From contig NZ_CP039371.1 of the NCBI RefSeq assembly GCF_005080685.1, positions 992,001 to 1,056,000 on the forward strand: a stretch of DNA of 64,000 nt, in the 5' to 3' direction. The DNA is from Pseudomonas putida. GTDB lineage: Bacteria; Pseudomonadota; Gammaproteobacteria; Pseudomonadales; Pseudomonadaceae. A model generated the notes under the pieces. It was not told where the DNA came from, did no database searches, and saw only the letters and a program-made list of their open reading frames with translations. The position numbers were made by a program, and so were the translations under genes. Numbering within the stretch: the stretch's first letter is position 1; each line of letters begins with the position of its first letter. This document shows, in pieces, positions 24,737 to 33,659 of this stretch.

Positions 24737-25714
24737 TCAGCGGGCTTTCCACACCTGCGGGTTGACCAGGTCGCGTGGCCGCTCACCCAGCAGCGCCGCG
24801 CGTAGGTTGTCCATCGCCCGGTTGGCCATGGCCTCGCGGGTTTCGGCGGTGGCCGAGCCAATGTGCGGCAGGGTCAGGGCATTGGGCAACTGGAACAGTG
24901 GCGATTCGGCCAGCGGCTCCTTTTCGTACACGTCCAGGCCGGCGCCACGGAGGGTGCCCTGTTGCAAGGCTTCGACCAGCGCCGCTTCGTCGACCACCGG
25001 GCCACGGGCGATGTTGATCAGGAAGGCGCTGGGCTTCATCAATTTGAGTTCACGGGCACCGATCAGCTTGCGCGTGGCGTCGGACAGCGGCACCACGATG
25101 CAGACGAAATCGGACTCGGCCAGCAGTTGCTCCAGGCTGCGGTACTGCGCGCCTAGTTCCTGTTCCAGCGCAGTCTTGCGGCTGTTGCCGGCATACAGGA
25201 TCGACATGTTGAAGCCAAAGCGACCGCGACGGGCCACGGCCGCGCCGATGTTGCCCATGCCGACGATGCCCAAGGTCTTGCCGTGCACGTCGCTGCCGAA
25301 ATGCGGCGGGGCGATGGTCGCGGTCCAGTTGCCGGCCTTGGTCCAGGCGTCCAGTTCGGCGGTGCGGCGTGCGCAGCCCATGATCAGCGAGAAGCCGAGG
25401 TCTGCGGTACTTTCGGTGAGCACGTCGGGCGTGTTGGTCAGGGCGATGCCGCGCTCGTTGAAGTAGTCCAGGTCGTAGTTGTCGTAGCCGACCGATACGC
25501 TCGACACCACTTCCAGCTTGCCGGCACCTTCGAGCTGCGCGCGGCCCAGCTTGCGGCCGACGCCGATCAGGCCGTGGGCCTCGGGCAGGGCTTCATTGAA
25601 CTGGGCATTGATGTCGCCGAGCTTGGGGTTCGGCAGGATCACGTTGAAATCTTGCTGCAGGCGCTCGGCCATGGCCGGGGTGATGCGGCTGAAGGCCAGG
25701 ACGGTCTTTTTCAT
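24737..25714 (-). CDS. D-2-hydroxyacid dehydrogenase (GhrB/2-ketogluconate reductase type)
   Basis: A 325-residue NAD(P)H-dependent 2-hydroxyacid dehydrogenase. The nucleotide-binding loop is GMGNIGAAVARRGRFGF (about 153-169); the catalytic triad is Arg in NIARGPVVDE, Glu further on, and His in LPHIGSAT. It most resembles glyoxylate/hydroxypyruvate or 2-ketogluconate reductases. ATG 25714 (MKKTVLAFSRITPAMAERL) was chosen because AGAGAAG lies upstream; an in-frame ATG six codons earlier is less likely. It converges on gtrB with 24 bp between stops. Confidence 0.88.
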   Translation of the reverse strand: MKKTVLAFSRITPAMAERLQQDFNVILPNPKLGDINAQFNEALPEAHGLIGVGRKLGRAQLEGAGKLEVVSSVSVGYDNYDLDYFNERGIALTNTPDVLTESTADLGFSLIMGCARRTAELDAWTKAGNWTATIAPPHFGSDVHGKTLGIVGMGNIGAAVARRGRFGFNMSILYAGNSRKTALEQELGAQYRSLEQLLAESDFVCIVVPLSDATRKLIGARELKLMKPSAFLINIARGPVVDEAALVEALQQGTLRGAGLDVYEKEPLAESPLFQLPNALTLPHIGSATAETREAMANRAMDNLRAALLGERPRDLVNPQVWKAR

Positions 25715-25799
25715 CGGGCTACTTCTCTGCAAGGCGGTAGGTGAGGTAATTATTGATTAGCAACCTACCATTGACCCCCACCGCCGTGCAGCAGCTTTT

Positions 25800-26747
25800 T
25801 CAGTTGGCGATCAACAATTCATGGGTCTTCAGGTCGGCCTCGTGGGCCGCCAATATCTCCGGCAGCGAATTGCGCAGGTACTCGACCCAGGTCTTGATCT
25901 TCGCGTCCAGGTACTGGCGCGACGGATAGATCGCGTACAGGTTCAGCTCCTGCAACCGATACTCGGGCAACACCCGCACCAGGCTGCCGTCGCGCAAACC
26001 GTCGATTACCGAGTAGATCGGCAATACGCCCATGCCCATGCCGCAGCGGATCGCGGTCTTCATGGCATCGGCCGAGTTGACCTGGAAAGGCGAGGTGGTG
26101 ATGTTGACCAGCTCCTGGCCTTCCGGACCATCGAACAGCCATTTTTCCAGCGGGATCACTGGGCTGACCATGCGCAGGCAGGCGTGCTTGAGCAGGTCGG
26201 CCGGCTTGTGCGCGAAACCATGCTTGGCCACGTACTCCGGGGACGCGCAGACGATGCTGTAGGTGATGCCCAGGCGCTGCGAGACGAAACCTGAGTCCGG
26301 CAGTTCGGTGGCCAGCACGATGGACACGTCGTAACCCTCGTCGAGCAGGTCAGGCACGCGGTTGGCCATGGTCAGGTCGAAGGTCACGTCAGGGTGCGAT
26401 TCGCGGTAGCGGGCGATGGCATCGACCACGAAGTGCTGGCCCACGCCGGTCATCGAATGCACTTTCAACTGCCCGGCGGGGCGGGCATGGGCGTCGCTGG
26501 CCTCGGCTTCGGCCTCCTCGACGTAGGTGAGGATCTGTTCGCAACGCATCAGGTAGCGCTTGCCGGCTTCGGTCAGGGCGATGCGCCGGGTGGTGCGATT
26601 GAGCAGCCGGGTTTGCAGATGGGCTTCCAGGTTGGAGACCGCCCGCGACACGTTCGCGGTGGTCGTATCCAGTTGCGCCGCGGCGGCGGTGAAGCTGCCG
26701 AGTTGGGCTACGCAACTGAAAGCACGCATGTTTTGCAGGGTGTCCAT
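25800..26747 (-). CDS. LysR-family regulator divergent from an efflux operon
   Basis: A 315-residue LysR regulator with an N-terminal HTH (GSFTAAAAQLDTTTANVSRAV, about 17-37) and a substrate-binding-like domain from about residue 93. It belongs by eye to the CrgA/AaeR-like branch (HARPAGQLKVHSM at the linker). It is divergent, across a 191-bp gap, from an outer-membrane factor-FUSC-DUF1656-HlyD efflux operon; AaeR of E. coli controls the similar aaeXAB genes in response to aromatic acids, so local control is likely. Ligand unknown. Confidence 0.87.
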   Translation of the reverse strand: MDTLQNMRAFSCVAQLGSFTAAAAQLDTTTANVSRAVSNLEAHLQTRLLNRTTRRIALTEAGKRYLMRCEQILTYVEEAEAEASDAHARPAGQLKVHSMTGVGQHFVVDAIARYRESHPDVTFDLTMANRVPDLLDEGYDVSIVLATELPDSGFVSQRLGITYSIVCASPEYVAKHGFAHKPADLLKHACLRMVSPVIPLEKWLFDGPEGQELVNITTSPFQVNSADAMKTAIRCGMGMGVLPIYSVIDGLRDGSLVRVLPEYRLQELNLYAIYPSRQYLDAKIKTWVEYLRNSLPEILAAHEADLKTHELLIAN

Positions 26748-26938
26748 GGGTCACTCTCGATGTTGAGGGCGAAATTGTGTCACGAAGTAACGGCAAAGTT
26801 ATTAAATTCTGCCTTCGACCAAAGGCGGATTATCGCTGTTTCGGTAACAAAGATTCGCAGGAATATACGCTTATCGCCAGTGCGGCTGCCCCCTAGAATT
26901 GCCCGGCCCCTCCACTTCTTCCTCGGGAAATCGCAGCT

Positions 26939-28468
26939 GTGCCGCGTCGCATCATCAGAACGCTCCAAGCGTTCAGTGCCTGTGCCCTTAGCTTTACCTT
27001 GAGCGGCTGTATCGGAACTTGGGGCATCGCCCCTGAAAGCAAGACGCTGCAAGCCAACACCTTGACCACCGACGCGGCCATTCGCGACGCCGCGACCGAT
27101 GCCCATTGGCCCGCCCAACAGTGGTGGCAAGCCTACCGCGATCCACAGCTGGACCGGTGGGTGGCCCTGGCCGTGGCCGGCAGCCCGAGCCTGGCCATGG
27201 CCACGGCGCGGGTCCGCGAAGCCAAGGCCATGGCCGGTGTGGTCGAGTCGGCCGAGAAGCTCCAGGCCAACGGCCAGGCCTCGCTCAAGCGCCACAACTG
27301 GCCCGAGGACCAGTTCTACGGCCCTGGTGAGTTGGCGGGTGCCAACACCTGGGACAACAACGCCGCCATCGGTTTCAGCTACGCCCTCGACTTGTGGGGC
27401 CGCGAACGCAACGCCAGCGAGCAGGCCGTGGACCAGGCGCACATGAGCGTGGCCGAAGCCCGCCAGGCCCAGCTCGAACTGCAGAGCAACGTGGTGCGTG
27501 CCTACATCCAGCTGAGCCTGCATTTTGCCCAGCGCGACATCGTCAAGGCCGAGCTCGAGCAGCAAGAGCAGATCCTGGCCCTGGCCAAGCGCCGCCTCGA
27601 CGCCGGCATTGGCACCCATTTCGAAGTCAGCCAGGCCGAGGCGCCGCTGCCCGAGACCCATCGCCAGATCGACAGCCTCGACGAGGAAATCGCCCTGACC
27701 CGCAACCAGCTGGCCGCCCTCGCCGGCAAGGGGCCGGGGGAGGGTGCGCAGTTGCAGCGGCCCAGCCTGGCCTTGGCGGCGCCGCTCAAGCTGCCCTCGA
27801 CGTTGCCTGCCGAGCTGGTCGGCCAGCGCCCCGACGTCGTCGCCAGCCGCTGGCAGGTCGCGGCCCAGGCGCGTGGCATCGACGTCGCCCACGCGGGCTT
27901 CTTCCCCAACGTCGACCTGGTCGGCAGCCTGGGCTTCATGGCTACCGGCGGTGGCCCGCTGGAATTCCTCACCGGGCGCAAGTTCAACTACAACGTCGGC
28001 CCGGCCATCAGCTTGCCGATCTTCGACGGCGGTCGCCTGCGCTCGCAACTGGGCGTGGCCTCGGCGGGGTACGACGTGGCCGTGGCGCGGTACAACCAGA
28101 CCGTGGTCGGTGCGCTGAAGAACATTTCCGACCAGCTGATCCGCCGCGAATCGATGAAGCAACAGTCGCATTTTGCCGCTGAATCGGTAGCCGCCGCGCA
28201 GAAGACCTACGACATCGCCATGGTCGCCTTCCAGCGTGGCCTCACCGATTACCTCAATGTGCTCAACGCCCAGACCCTGTTGTTCCGTCAGCAGCAGATC
28301 CAGCAACAGGTGCAGGCCGCACGCCTGATCGCCCATGCCGAACTGGTGACGGCGCTGGGCGGCGGCCTGCAGGCCGGCAACGACGTGCCGCGCGAAGAGC
28401 GCCAGGCGGCGCCCAGGACCCCGGCCACCCTGGCCATTTTCGACAAGAAGCCGGACACCGCCGAATGA
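26939..28468 (+). CDS. NodT-type outer-membrane efflux lipoprotein
   Basis: A 509-residue TolC-like outer-membrane factor with a lipoprotein signal (lipobox LSGC near residue 23). Two OEP repeats form the coiled-coil tunnel (about 60-260 and 280-480). It is the first gene of a four-gene efflux operon and overlaps the FUSC gene by 4 bp. The GTG start at 26939 (reading MPRRIIRTLQAFSACALSFT) gives a proper signal peptide and has a weak GGGA upstream. Having the outer-membrane factor first, before the inner-membrane pump, is usual for this pseudomonad pump. Confidence 0.88.
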   Translation: MPRRIIRTLQAFSACALSFTLSGCIGTWGIAPESKTLQANTLTTDAAIRDAATDAHWPAQQWWQAYRDPQLDRWVALAVAGSPSLAMATARVREAKAMAGVVESAEKLQANGQASLKRHNWPEDQFYGPGELAGANTWDNNAAIGFSYALDLWGRERNASEQAVDQAHMSVAEARQAQLELQSNVVRAYIQLSLHFAQRDIVKAELEQQEQILALAKRRLDAGIGTHFEVSQAEAPLPETHRQIDSLDEEIALTRNQLAALAGKGPGEGAQLQRPSLALAAPLKLPSTLPAELVGQRPDVVASRWQVAAQARGIDVAHAGFFPNVDLVGSLGFMATGGGPLEFLTGRKFNYNVGPAISLPIFDGGRLRSQLGVASAGYDVAVARYNQTVVGALKNISDQLIRRESMKQQSHFAAESVAAAQKTYDIAMVAFQRGLTDYLNVLNAQTLLFRQQQIQQQVQAARLIAHAELVTALGGGLQAGNDVPREERQAAPRTPATLAIFDKKPDTAE

Positions 28469-30642
28469 GCACTTCCAGTTTGCCCGTGCGCTGGCTGCAG
28501 AGCCTGGAGTGGCGCCGGGGCTTCTTTGCCTGGGCGCGCACCGATGGGGTGACCTGGGTCTACATCTTCAAGGTGCTGGCCGCAGCGTTCATCACCCTGT
28601 GGCTGGCCATGCGCCTGGAGCTGCCGCAGCCGCGCACGGCGATGATCACCGTGTTCATCGTCATGCAGCCGCAGAGCGGGCATGTGTTCGCCAAGAGCTT
28701 CTACCGGGTGCTCGGTACCTTGGCCGGCTCGGCGATGATGGTGGCATTGATCGCCATCTTCCCGCAGAACACCGAGCTGTTCCTGCCCAGCCTGGCGCTG
28801 TGGGTGGGCTTGTGCTCGGCCGGCGCCATGCGCTACCGCACCTTCCGCGCCTATGGCTTCGTGCTGGCGGGCTACACCGCGGCGATGATCGGCCTGCCGG
28901 TGCTGCAACACCCTGACCAGGCGTTCATGGCTGCTGTTTGGCGGGTGCTGGAAATCGCCCTGGGCATCCTCGTGTCGACCTTCGTCAGCGCCGCGATCCT
29001 GCCGCAGTCGGCCAGCGCGGCCATGCGCAACGCCTTGTACCAGCGCTTTGGCGTATTCGCCGGGGTGGTGGTCGAAGCCCTGCGTGGCGACAGCCAGCGC
29101 GACCGCTTCGAAACCAGCAACGTGCGCTTCGTCGCCGAGGCGGTAGGGCTTGAGAGCCTGCGCAACGTCACCGCCTTCGAAGACCCGCACATGCGCCGCC
29201 GCTCTGGCCGCCTGGTGCGCATGAACAGCGAGTTCATGGCCATCACCACGCGCTTCAACGCCTTGCACCGGCTGATCGAGCGTCTGCGTGCACGCGGGCC
29301 TGCGCAGATCGTCAGTGCCATCGAGCCAGGCCTCGATACCTTGATCGAGCTGCTGCAACCTTACGTCGGCCGCGCCCTGACCGACGCCGACGCGCTGCGC
29401 CTGACCCTCGAGCTTGCCGCCTACAAGGAAGGCCTGCAGGCCCAGGTGCGCGGCCTGCGCGCCGACTACCTGGCCACCGACCCCAGCGAGTCCGATCTGC
29501 TCGACTTCCATACCGCCTTCGAGTTGCTGTACCGCTTCGTCGATGAGATGTTCAGCTACGCCGAGACCCACGCCTCGCTGGCCGCGCACCGGCACGAGCG
29601 GGAGCAATGGGACGAGCCCTACGTGGCGCAGACCAGCTGGCTGGTGTCGCTTGCCGCAGGCCTGCGGGCGTCGGCGGTGCTGCTGCTGCTGGGCAGCTAC
29701 TGGCTGCTCAGCGACTGGCCCAGCGGGGCCATGATGACCCTGATCGCCACGGTCACCGTGGGCCTTTCGGCGGCCTCGCCCAACCCCAAGCGGATGTCCT
29801 TCCAGATGGCCTGCGGCACGGCGTTCGGTGCCTTCATCGGCTTCTTCGAAACCTTCTTCGTGTTCCCCTGGATCGACGGTTTCCCGCTGTTGTGCATGGT
29901 CCTGGCGCCGGTGTTCGTGCTCGGTGCGTTTCTCTCGTCACGGCCTGCCTACGCAGGTTACGGGATTGGCTTGCTGGTGTTCTTCGCCATCGGCTCGGTG
30001 CCCAACAACCTCACCGTCTATGACCCGTACACCTTCATCAACGACTACATCGGCATGGTCATCGGCATGTTCGTCTGCGCCGCAGCCGGGGCGATCATCC
30101 TGCCGCCCAACAGTCGCTGGTTGTGGAGCCGCCTGGAGCAGGAACTGCGCGAGCAGGTGTTGTTCGCCATCGGCGGGCGCCTGCGCGGGCTCGGCTCGGC
30201 GTTCGAGAGCCGTACCCGCGACCTGCTGCACCAGGCGTATGGCCTGGCCGCCGGCAAACCCAAGGTGCAGAGCGAGCTGATGGGCTGGATGTTCACCGTG
30301 CTGGAGATCGGCCACGCCGTCATCGAGCTGCGCAAGGAGCAGGCACGTGCGCCGATCCACCCGGCCTATGCCGAATCGCAGCCGTGGCGCCAGGCCATCC
30401 GGGTCATGGGGCGGGCGCTGACGCGGTTGTTCCTGCAGCCCAGTGCCAGCAATCACGAGCGCGCCCTGGTGGCGGTGGATCACGCCATCAGCCGTGTGCA
30501 GGCCACCGACGAGCCATTCGCCCGGCACTTCGACACCTCGGTGCTGCGCCGCGTGCAGAGCTACCTGCACTTCATCCGTTCTTCCCTGCTCGACCCACAG
30601 TCGCCGTTGGCCCCGGCGAAAGGATTGCACGATGCTCCCTGA
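28465..30642 (+). CDS. FUSC-family (AaeB-like) inner-membrane efflux protein
   Basis: A 725-residue member of the fusaric acid resistance/aromatic acid exporter family. It has two sets of membrane helices (about 30-180 and 390-540), each followed by a long cytoplasmic domain. Characteristic parts are LELPQPRTAMITVFIVMQPQ and SGHVFAKSFYRVLGTLAGSA near the N-terminus, and LSDWPSGAMMTLIATVTVGL in the second half. With the downstream HlyD protein and the upstream outer-membrane factor it should export weak aromatic acids. It overlaps both neighbours, showing tight coupling. Confidence 0.9.
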   Translation: MSTSSLPVRWLQSLEWRRGFFAWARTDGVTWVYIFKVLAAAFITLWLAMRLELPQPRTAMITVFIVMQPQSGHVFAKSFYRVLGTLAGSAMMVALIAIFPQNTELFLPSLALWVGLCSAGAMRYRTFRAYGFVLAGYTAAMIGLPVLQHPDQAFMAAVWRVLEIALGILVSTFVSAAILPQSASAAMRNALYQRFGVFAGVVVEALRGDSQRDRFETSNVRFVAEAVGLESLRNVTAFEDPHMRRRSGRLVRMNSEFMAITTRFNALHRLIERLRARGPAQIVSAIEPGLDTLIELLQPYVGRALTDADALRLTLELAAYKEGLQAQVRGLRADYLATDPSESDLLDFHTAFELLYRFVDEMFSYAETHASLAAHRHEREQWDEPYVAQTSWLVSLAAGLRASAVLLLLGSYWLLSDWPSGAMMTLIATVTVGLSAASPNPKRMSFQMACGTAFGAFIGFFETFFVFPWIDGFPLLCMVLAPVFVLGAFLSSRPAYAGYGIGLLVFFAIGSVPNNLTVYDPYTFINDYIGMVIGMFVCAAAGAIILPPNSRWLWSRLEQELREQVLFAIGGRLRGLGSAFESRTRDLLHQAYGLAAGKPKVQSELMGWMFTVLEIGHAVIELRKEQARAPIHPAYAESQPWRQAIRVMGRALTRLFLQPSASNHERALVAVDHAISRVQATDEPFARHFDTSVLRRVQSYLHFIRSSLLDPQSPLAPAKGLHDAP

Positions 30643-30847
30643 ATCCATGCCCCGTGAAATCGCCTTCCATGGCGTGTACATGCCCACCATGACCCTGATG
30701 TTCCTGTTCGCCCTGGGCCTGGCCTGGGGCCTGGACCGGTTCATCGCCAGCCATGACGGCTATCGCTTTTTCTGGCATCCGGCGCTGCTGCGCCTGTCCC
30801 TGTTCGTTTGTTTGTTCGGCGCCCTGGCGCTGTCGCTCTACTGGTGA
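30632..30847 (+). CDS. DUF1656 (AaeX-like) small membrane protein
   Basis: A 71-residue protein with two membrane helices, of the AaeX/DUF1656 family that accompanies FUSC pumps. It begins MLPESMPREIAFHGVYMPTM and ends SLYW. It starts 11 bp inside the FUSC gene and ends 10 bp before the HlyD gene. Its function is unknown; constant co-occurrence suggests an accessory subunit. Confidence 0.85.
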   Translation: MLPESMPREIAFHGVYMPTMTLMFLFALGLAWGLDRFIASHDGYRFFWHPALLRLSLFVCLFGALALSLYW

Positions 30848-30857
30848 GAAACCTTCG

Positions 30858-31721
30858 ATGAAAAAGTTCTTCAGCCTGATCGCTACCTTGTTGGTGCTGG
30901 CCGCTGCCGTGGCGATCGGTCGCCAGTTGTGGCTGCACTACATGACCACGCCGTGGACCCGCGACGGTCGCGTGCGCGCCGATATCATCAACGTCGCCGC
31001 CGATGTGCCGGGTTATGTGGTGGATGTACCGGTCAAGGATAACCAGCGAGTGAAGAAGGGCGACCTGTTGATCCAGATCGACCCCGAGCATTACCAGCTG
31101 GCGGTGGAGCAGGCCAAGGCCCTGGTCGCTTCGCGCAAGGCCACCTGGGAAATGCGCAAGGTCAACGCCAAGCGCCGCGCCGACCTGGACAACCTGGTGA
31201 TCTCCAAGGAAAACCGCGACGATGCCAGCAACATCGCCAACTCCGCCCAGGCCGACTACCAGCAGGCCCAGGCCGAGCTGGCCGCGGCCGAACTGAACCT
31301 CAAGCGCACTCACATCGTCGCCACCGTCGATGGCTACGTGACCAACCTGAACATCCACAAAGGCGACTACGCCCGTACCGGTGAAGCGGTGATGGCGGTG
31401 GTCGACGAGAACTCGTTCTGGGTCTATGGCTTCTTCGAGGAAACCAAGCTGCCGCACGTCAGGGTCGGTGACCAGGCCGAGCTGCAGATGATGAGTGGCG
31501 AGCGTATCAAGGGGCATGTGGAGAGCATCGCCCGCGGCATCTACGACCGCGACAACCCGCAGAGCCGCGAGCTGATCGCCGATGTGAACCCGACCTTCAA
31601 CTGGGTGCGGCTGGCGCAGCGGGTACCGGTGCGGATTCATATCGATGAAGTGCCGGAGGGCTTTTTGCTGGCGGCGGGGACGACCTGTACGGTGGTGGTG
31701 AAGCCAAGCGAGGAGCCCTGA
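30858..31721 (+). CDS. HlyD-family (AaeA-like) membrane-fusion protein
   Basis: A 287-residue periplasmic adaptor anchored by an N-terminal helix (about 5-24). The lipoyl half-motifs are VPGYVVDVPVKDNQRVKKGD (about 47-66) and ATVDGYVTNLNIHKGDYA (about 156-173), with a short coiled coil between. It closely follows the family pattern TTPWTRDGRVRADII. It bridges the FUSC pump to the outer-membrane lipoprotein encoded at the operon start. No terminator is obvious in the 78 bp before the convergent usp gene. Confidence 0.9.
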   Translation: MKKFFSLIATLLVLAAAVAIGRQLWLHYMTTPWTRDGRVRADIINVAADVPGYVVDVPVKDNQRVKKGDLLIQIDPEHYQLAVEQAKALVASRKATWEMRKVNAKRRADLDNLVISKENRDDASNIANSAQADYQQAQAELAAAELNLKRTHIVATVDGYVTNLNIHKGDYARTGEAVMAVVDENSFWVYGFFEETKLPHVRVGDQAELQMMSGERIKGHVESIARGIYDRDNPQSRELIADVNPTFNWVRLAQRVPVRIHIDEVPEGFLLAAGTTCTVVVKPSEEP

Positions 31722-31799
31722 ATTGAAACCTTGGCTTACCCGCTATGACGGATTTCCCCAAGCGTGGTCAAACTGGGTTGGCTGCACCGCTAGTGACTG

Positions 31800-32249
31800 C
31801 TAGGAAGCAGCCCCGACCAGCACTGGCACCTGCACCAGGTCGATCACCTTGGCGCTGATCGACGGATCCAGCAGCCGCCCCAGTCGAGACAGGTGGCGGT
31901 GACCCATGACGATCAACTCGCAGTTCAGTTCATTGGCCTTGTCGACGATGGCATCGACGGGCTGGCCGGCGACCATGCAGCCGTGGGCCGCGAAGCCGGC
32001 GGCTTGCAGTTGGCGCACGGCATCGGTCACGGCGCTGTCGCCCAGGCGTTGTTCTTCGCAGGCGGCTGGGTATTCCTCCAGTTCCTCGGCGGTGTAGGGC
32101 GCGGGCTTGTCGTGCACGGCGAAGGTCGAGTCGATGGCCAGCAGTACGTGCAGTTCGTGCTCGTCGGGGCGGCAGTAGCGCAGGGCCAAGGCGAGCAGGG
32201 CGCTGGCGGCGGGGGAGGCATCGATGGCGATCAGGACTGGACGGGGCAT
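31800..32249 (-). CDS. Universal stress protein (UspA family)
   Basis: A 149-residue single-domain Usp. It starts MPRPVLIAIDASPAASALLA with the usual beta1-alpha1 and has the ATP-binding-like tail GHRHLSRLGRLLDPSISAKV (family pattern GxxGxxxxxxGS-x-xxV/I). Here the small Gly/Ser residues of that pattern are partly replaced (Leu-Leu-Asp-Pro-Ser), so ATP binding is uncertain. ATG 32249 was chosen because upstream codons lie in REP sequence. It is likely monocistronic and converges on the efflux operon. Confidence 0.85.
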   Translation of the reverse strand: MPRPVLIAIDASPAASALLALALRYCRPDEHELHVLLAIDSTFAVHDKPAPYTAEELEEYPAACEEQRLGDSAVTDAVRQLQAAGFAAHGCMVAGQPVDAIVDKANELNCELIVMGHRHLSRLGRLLDPSISAKVIDLVQVPVLVGAAS

Positions 32250-32283
32250 GCGGGATCCTTGGCTTGGGCTGGCTGATGTGCTT

Positions 32284-32393
32284 GCAGGTCCGGCCCTTTC
32301 GCGGGCAAGCCCGCTCCCACAGGAACTGCGCAATGCCCAAGTGCAGTGCGGTACCTGTGGGAGCGGGCTTGCCCGCGAAAGGGCCGGACCTGC
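32284..32393. repeat. Long inverted REP pair
   Basis: A 39-nt arm (32284-32322) and its near-perfect complement (32355-32393) contain the REP core and extended ends gcaggtccggccc/gggccggacctgc. It lies between the divergent usp and LysR genes, so it is not at a shared 3' end, unlike most copies here. Confidence 0.9.
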
Positions 32394-32517
32394 CAATGCT
32401 TCATTTAAGGCCTAACACGGCCGGTGAATAAATGCTCCCCCACGCACGAGCGCATTGCGTCTGGTGCAACGTCCTGCTGTTACCATGACCTTCCCACAGC
32501 TGTTACGGAACACGGCC

Positions 32518-33426
32518 ATGCAACTCCCGGACATGAACCTGCTCGTCGCCCTCGACGCCCTGCTCGACGAAGGCAGCGTGGTCGGTGCGGCGCAGCGCAT
32601 GAACCTGAGCCCGGCGGCGATGAGCCGAACCCTGGGGCGCATCCGCGATGCCCTGGGCGATCCGATCCTGGTGCGCGCTGGCCGTGGCCTGGTACCCACG
32701 CCACGGGCGCTGGCCTTGCGCGAGCAGGTGGCGGCGCTGGTGGAGCAGGCCGGCGAGGTGTTCCGTGGCGCGGGTGAGGTCGACCTGCCGAGGCTCGATC
32801 GGGCCTTCAACATTCGCACCAACGACCTGTTCATCGCCCTGTACGGCGCGCCACTGCTGCGCCGCATGCACGAACAGGCGCCGCGCACGGTGCTGCGCTT
32901 CGTGCCGGAAAGCCCCGGCGGGGACGACGACAGTGTGCTGCGTGACGGGCGAACCGATCTGATCATCAGTTCCACCGTCGACCTGGGCCCGGAAATCAAG
33001 GTGCAGAGTCTGTTCCAGACGTGGTACGTGGGCCTGGCGCGGCGTGATCATCCGATCTTCGACGCGCCGATCACCCCGGAAAGCTTTGCCTGTTATCCAC
33101 AGATCAGTGTGTCGCGGCGTGGCCGAGCCAACGGCCCGATCGATGTGGAGCTGGCCAACTTCAAGGTGCAGCGGCGGGTAGCGCTGATCACGCCCAGCTT
33201 CCACTCGGCGCTGTTCTCGTTGCCGGATTCCGACCTGCTGCTGCCGATGCCGGCCAACATCCTCAACAGCGTGCACAAGCTTGGCCTGCCGCTGCGCTCG
33301 TTCGAGATCCCGGTGCCGCTGGAGCGGGTCAACGTGTTGCAGGCCTGGCACCCGAGGTATCACAACGACCCGGCGCATCGTTGGTTGCGCCAGACGCTGA
33401 AGGCGGTTTGCAGTGTCGATCCTTGA
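32518..33426 (+). CDS. LysR-family regulator upstream of an EmrAB-type operon
   Basis: A 302-residue LysR protein of the NodD-like branch. It starts MQLPDMNLLVALDALLDEGS, with the HTH VVGAAQRMNLSPAAMSRTLG (about 22-41) and a C-terminal effector domain ending AHRWLRQTLKAV. ATG 32518 fits the family start; upstream in-frame ATGs would add an unusual tail. It lies in the same direction as, and 233 bp before, the EmrB-like exporter, separated by a REP pair, so it may control that operon but is not clearly co-transcribed. Confidence 0.83.
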   Translation: MQLPDMNLLVALDALLDEGSVVGAAQRMNLSPAAMSRTLGRIRDALGDPILVRAGRGLVPTPRALALREQVAALVEQAGEVFRGAGEVDLPRLDRAFNIRTNDLFIALYGAPLLRRMHEQAPRTVLRFVPESPGGDDDSVLRDGRTDLIISSTVDLGPEIKVQSLFQTWYVGLARRDHPIFDAPITPESFACYPQISVSRRGRANGPIDVELANFKVQRRVALITPSFHSALFSLPDSDLLLPMPANILNSVHKLGLPLRSFEIPVPLERVNVLQAWHPRYHNDPAHRWLRQTLKAVCSVDP

Positions 33427-33444
33427 GTCTTGCTGCGTTCATAC

Positions 33445-33532
33445 GGGCCTATTCGCGGGCAAGCCCGCTCCCACAGAGGCCTCAGATACTCGAAAGCTGT
33501 GGTGAGGCTGTAGGAGCGGGCTTGCCCGCGAA
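33445..33532. repeat. Inverted REP pair
   Basis: Two REP units face each other at 33445-33476 and 33508-33532 just after the LysR stop, probably forming its mRNA 3' end before the EmrB-like gene. Confidence 0.88.
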
Positions 33533-33659
33533 GCACACAGCGCCGATCCACCTGGATTGCACCAGACGCAACTTAAACCTGCCGAGAAGTCAGTTTTCGT
33601 AAGCATTCGACCTTCTTAGACTTGTCCAGCCTGAAAACCATTGCTGGAGATGTCTGTTC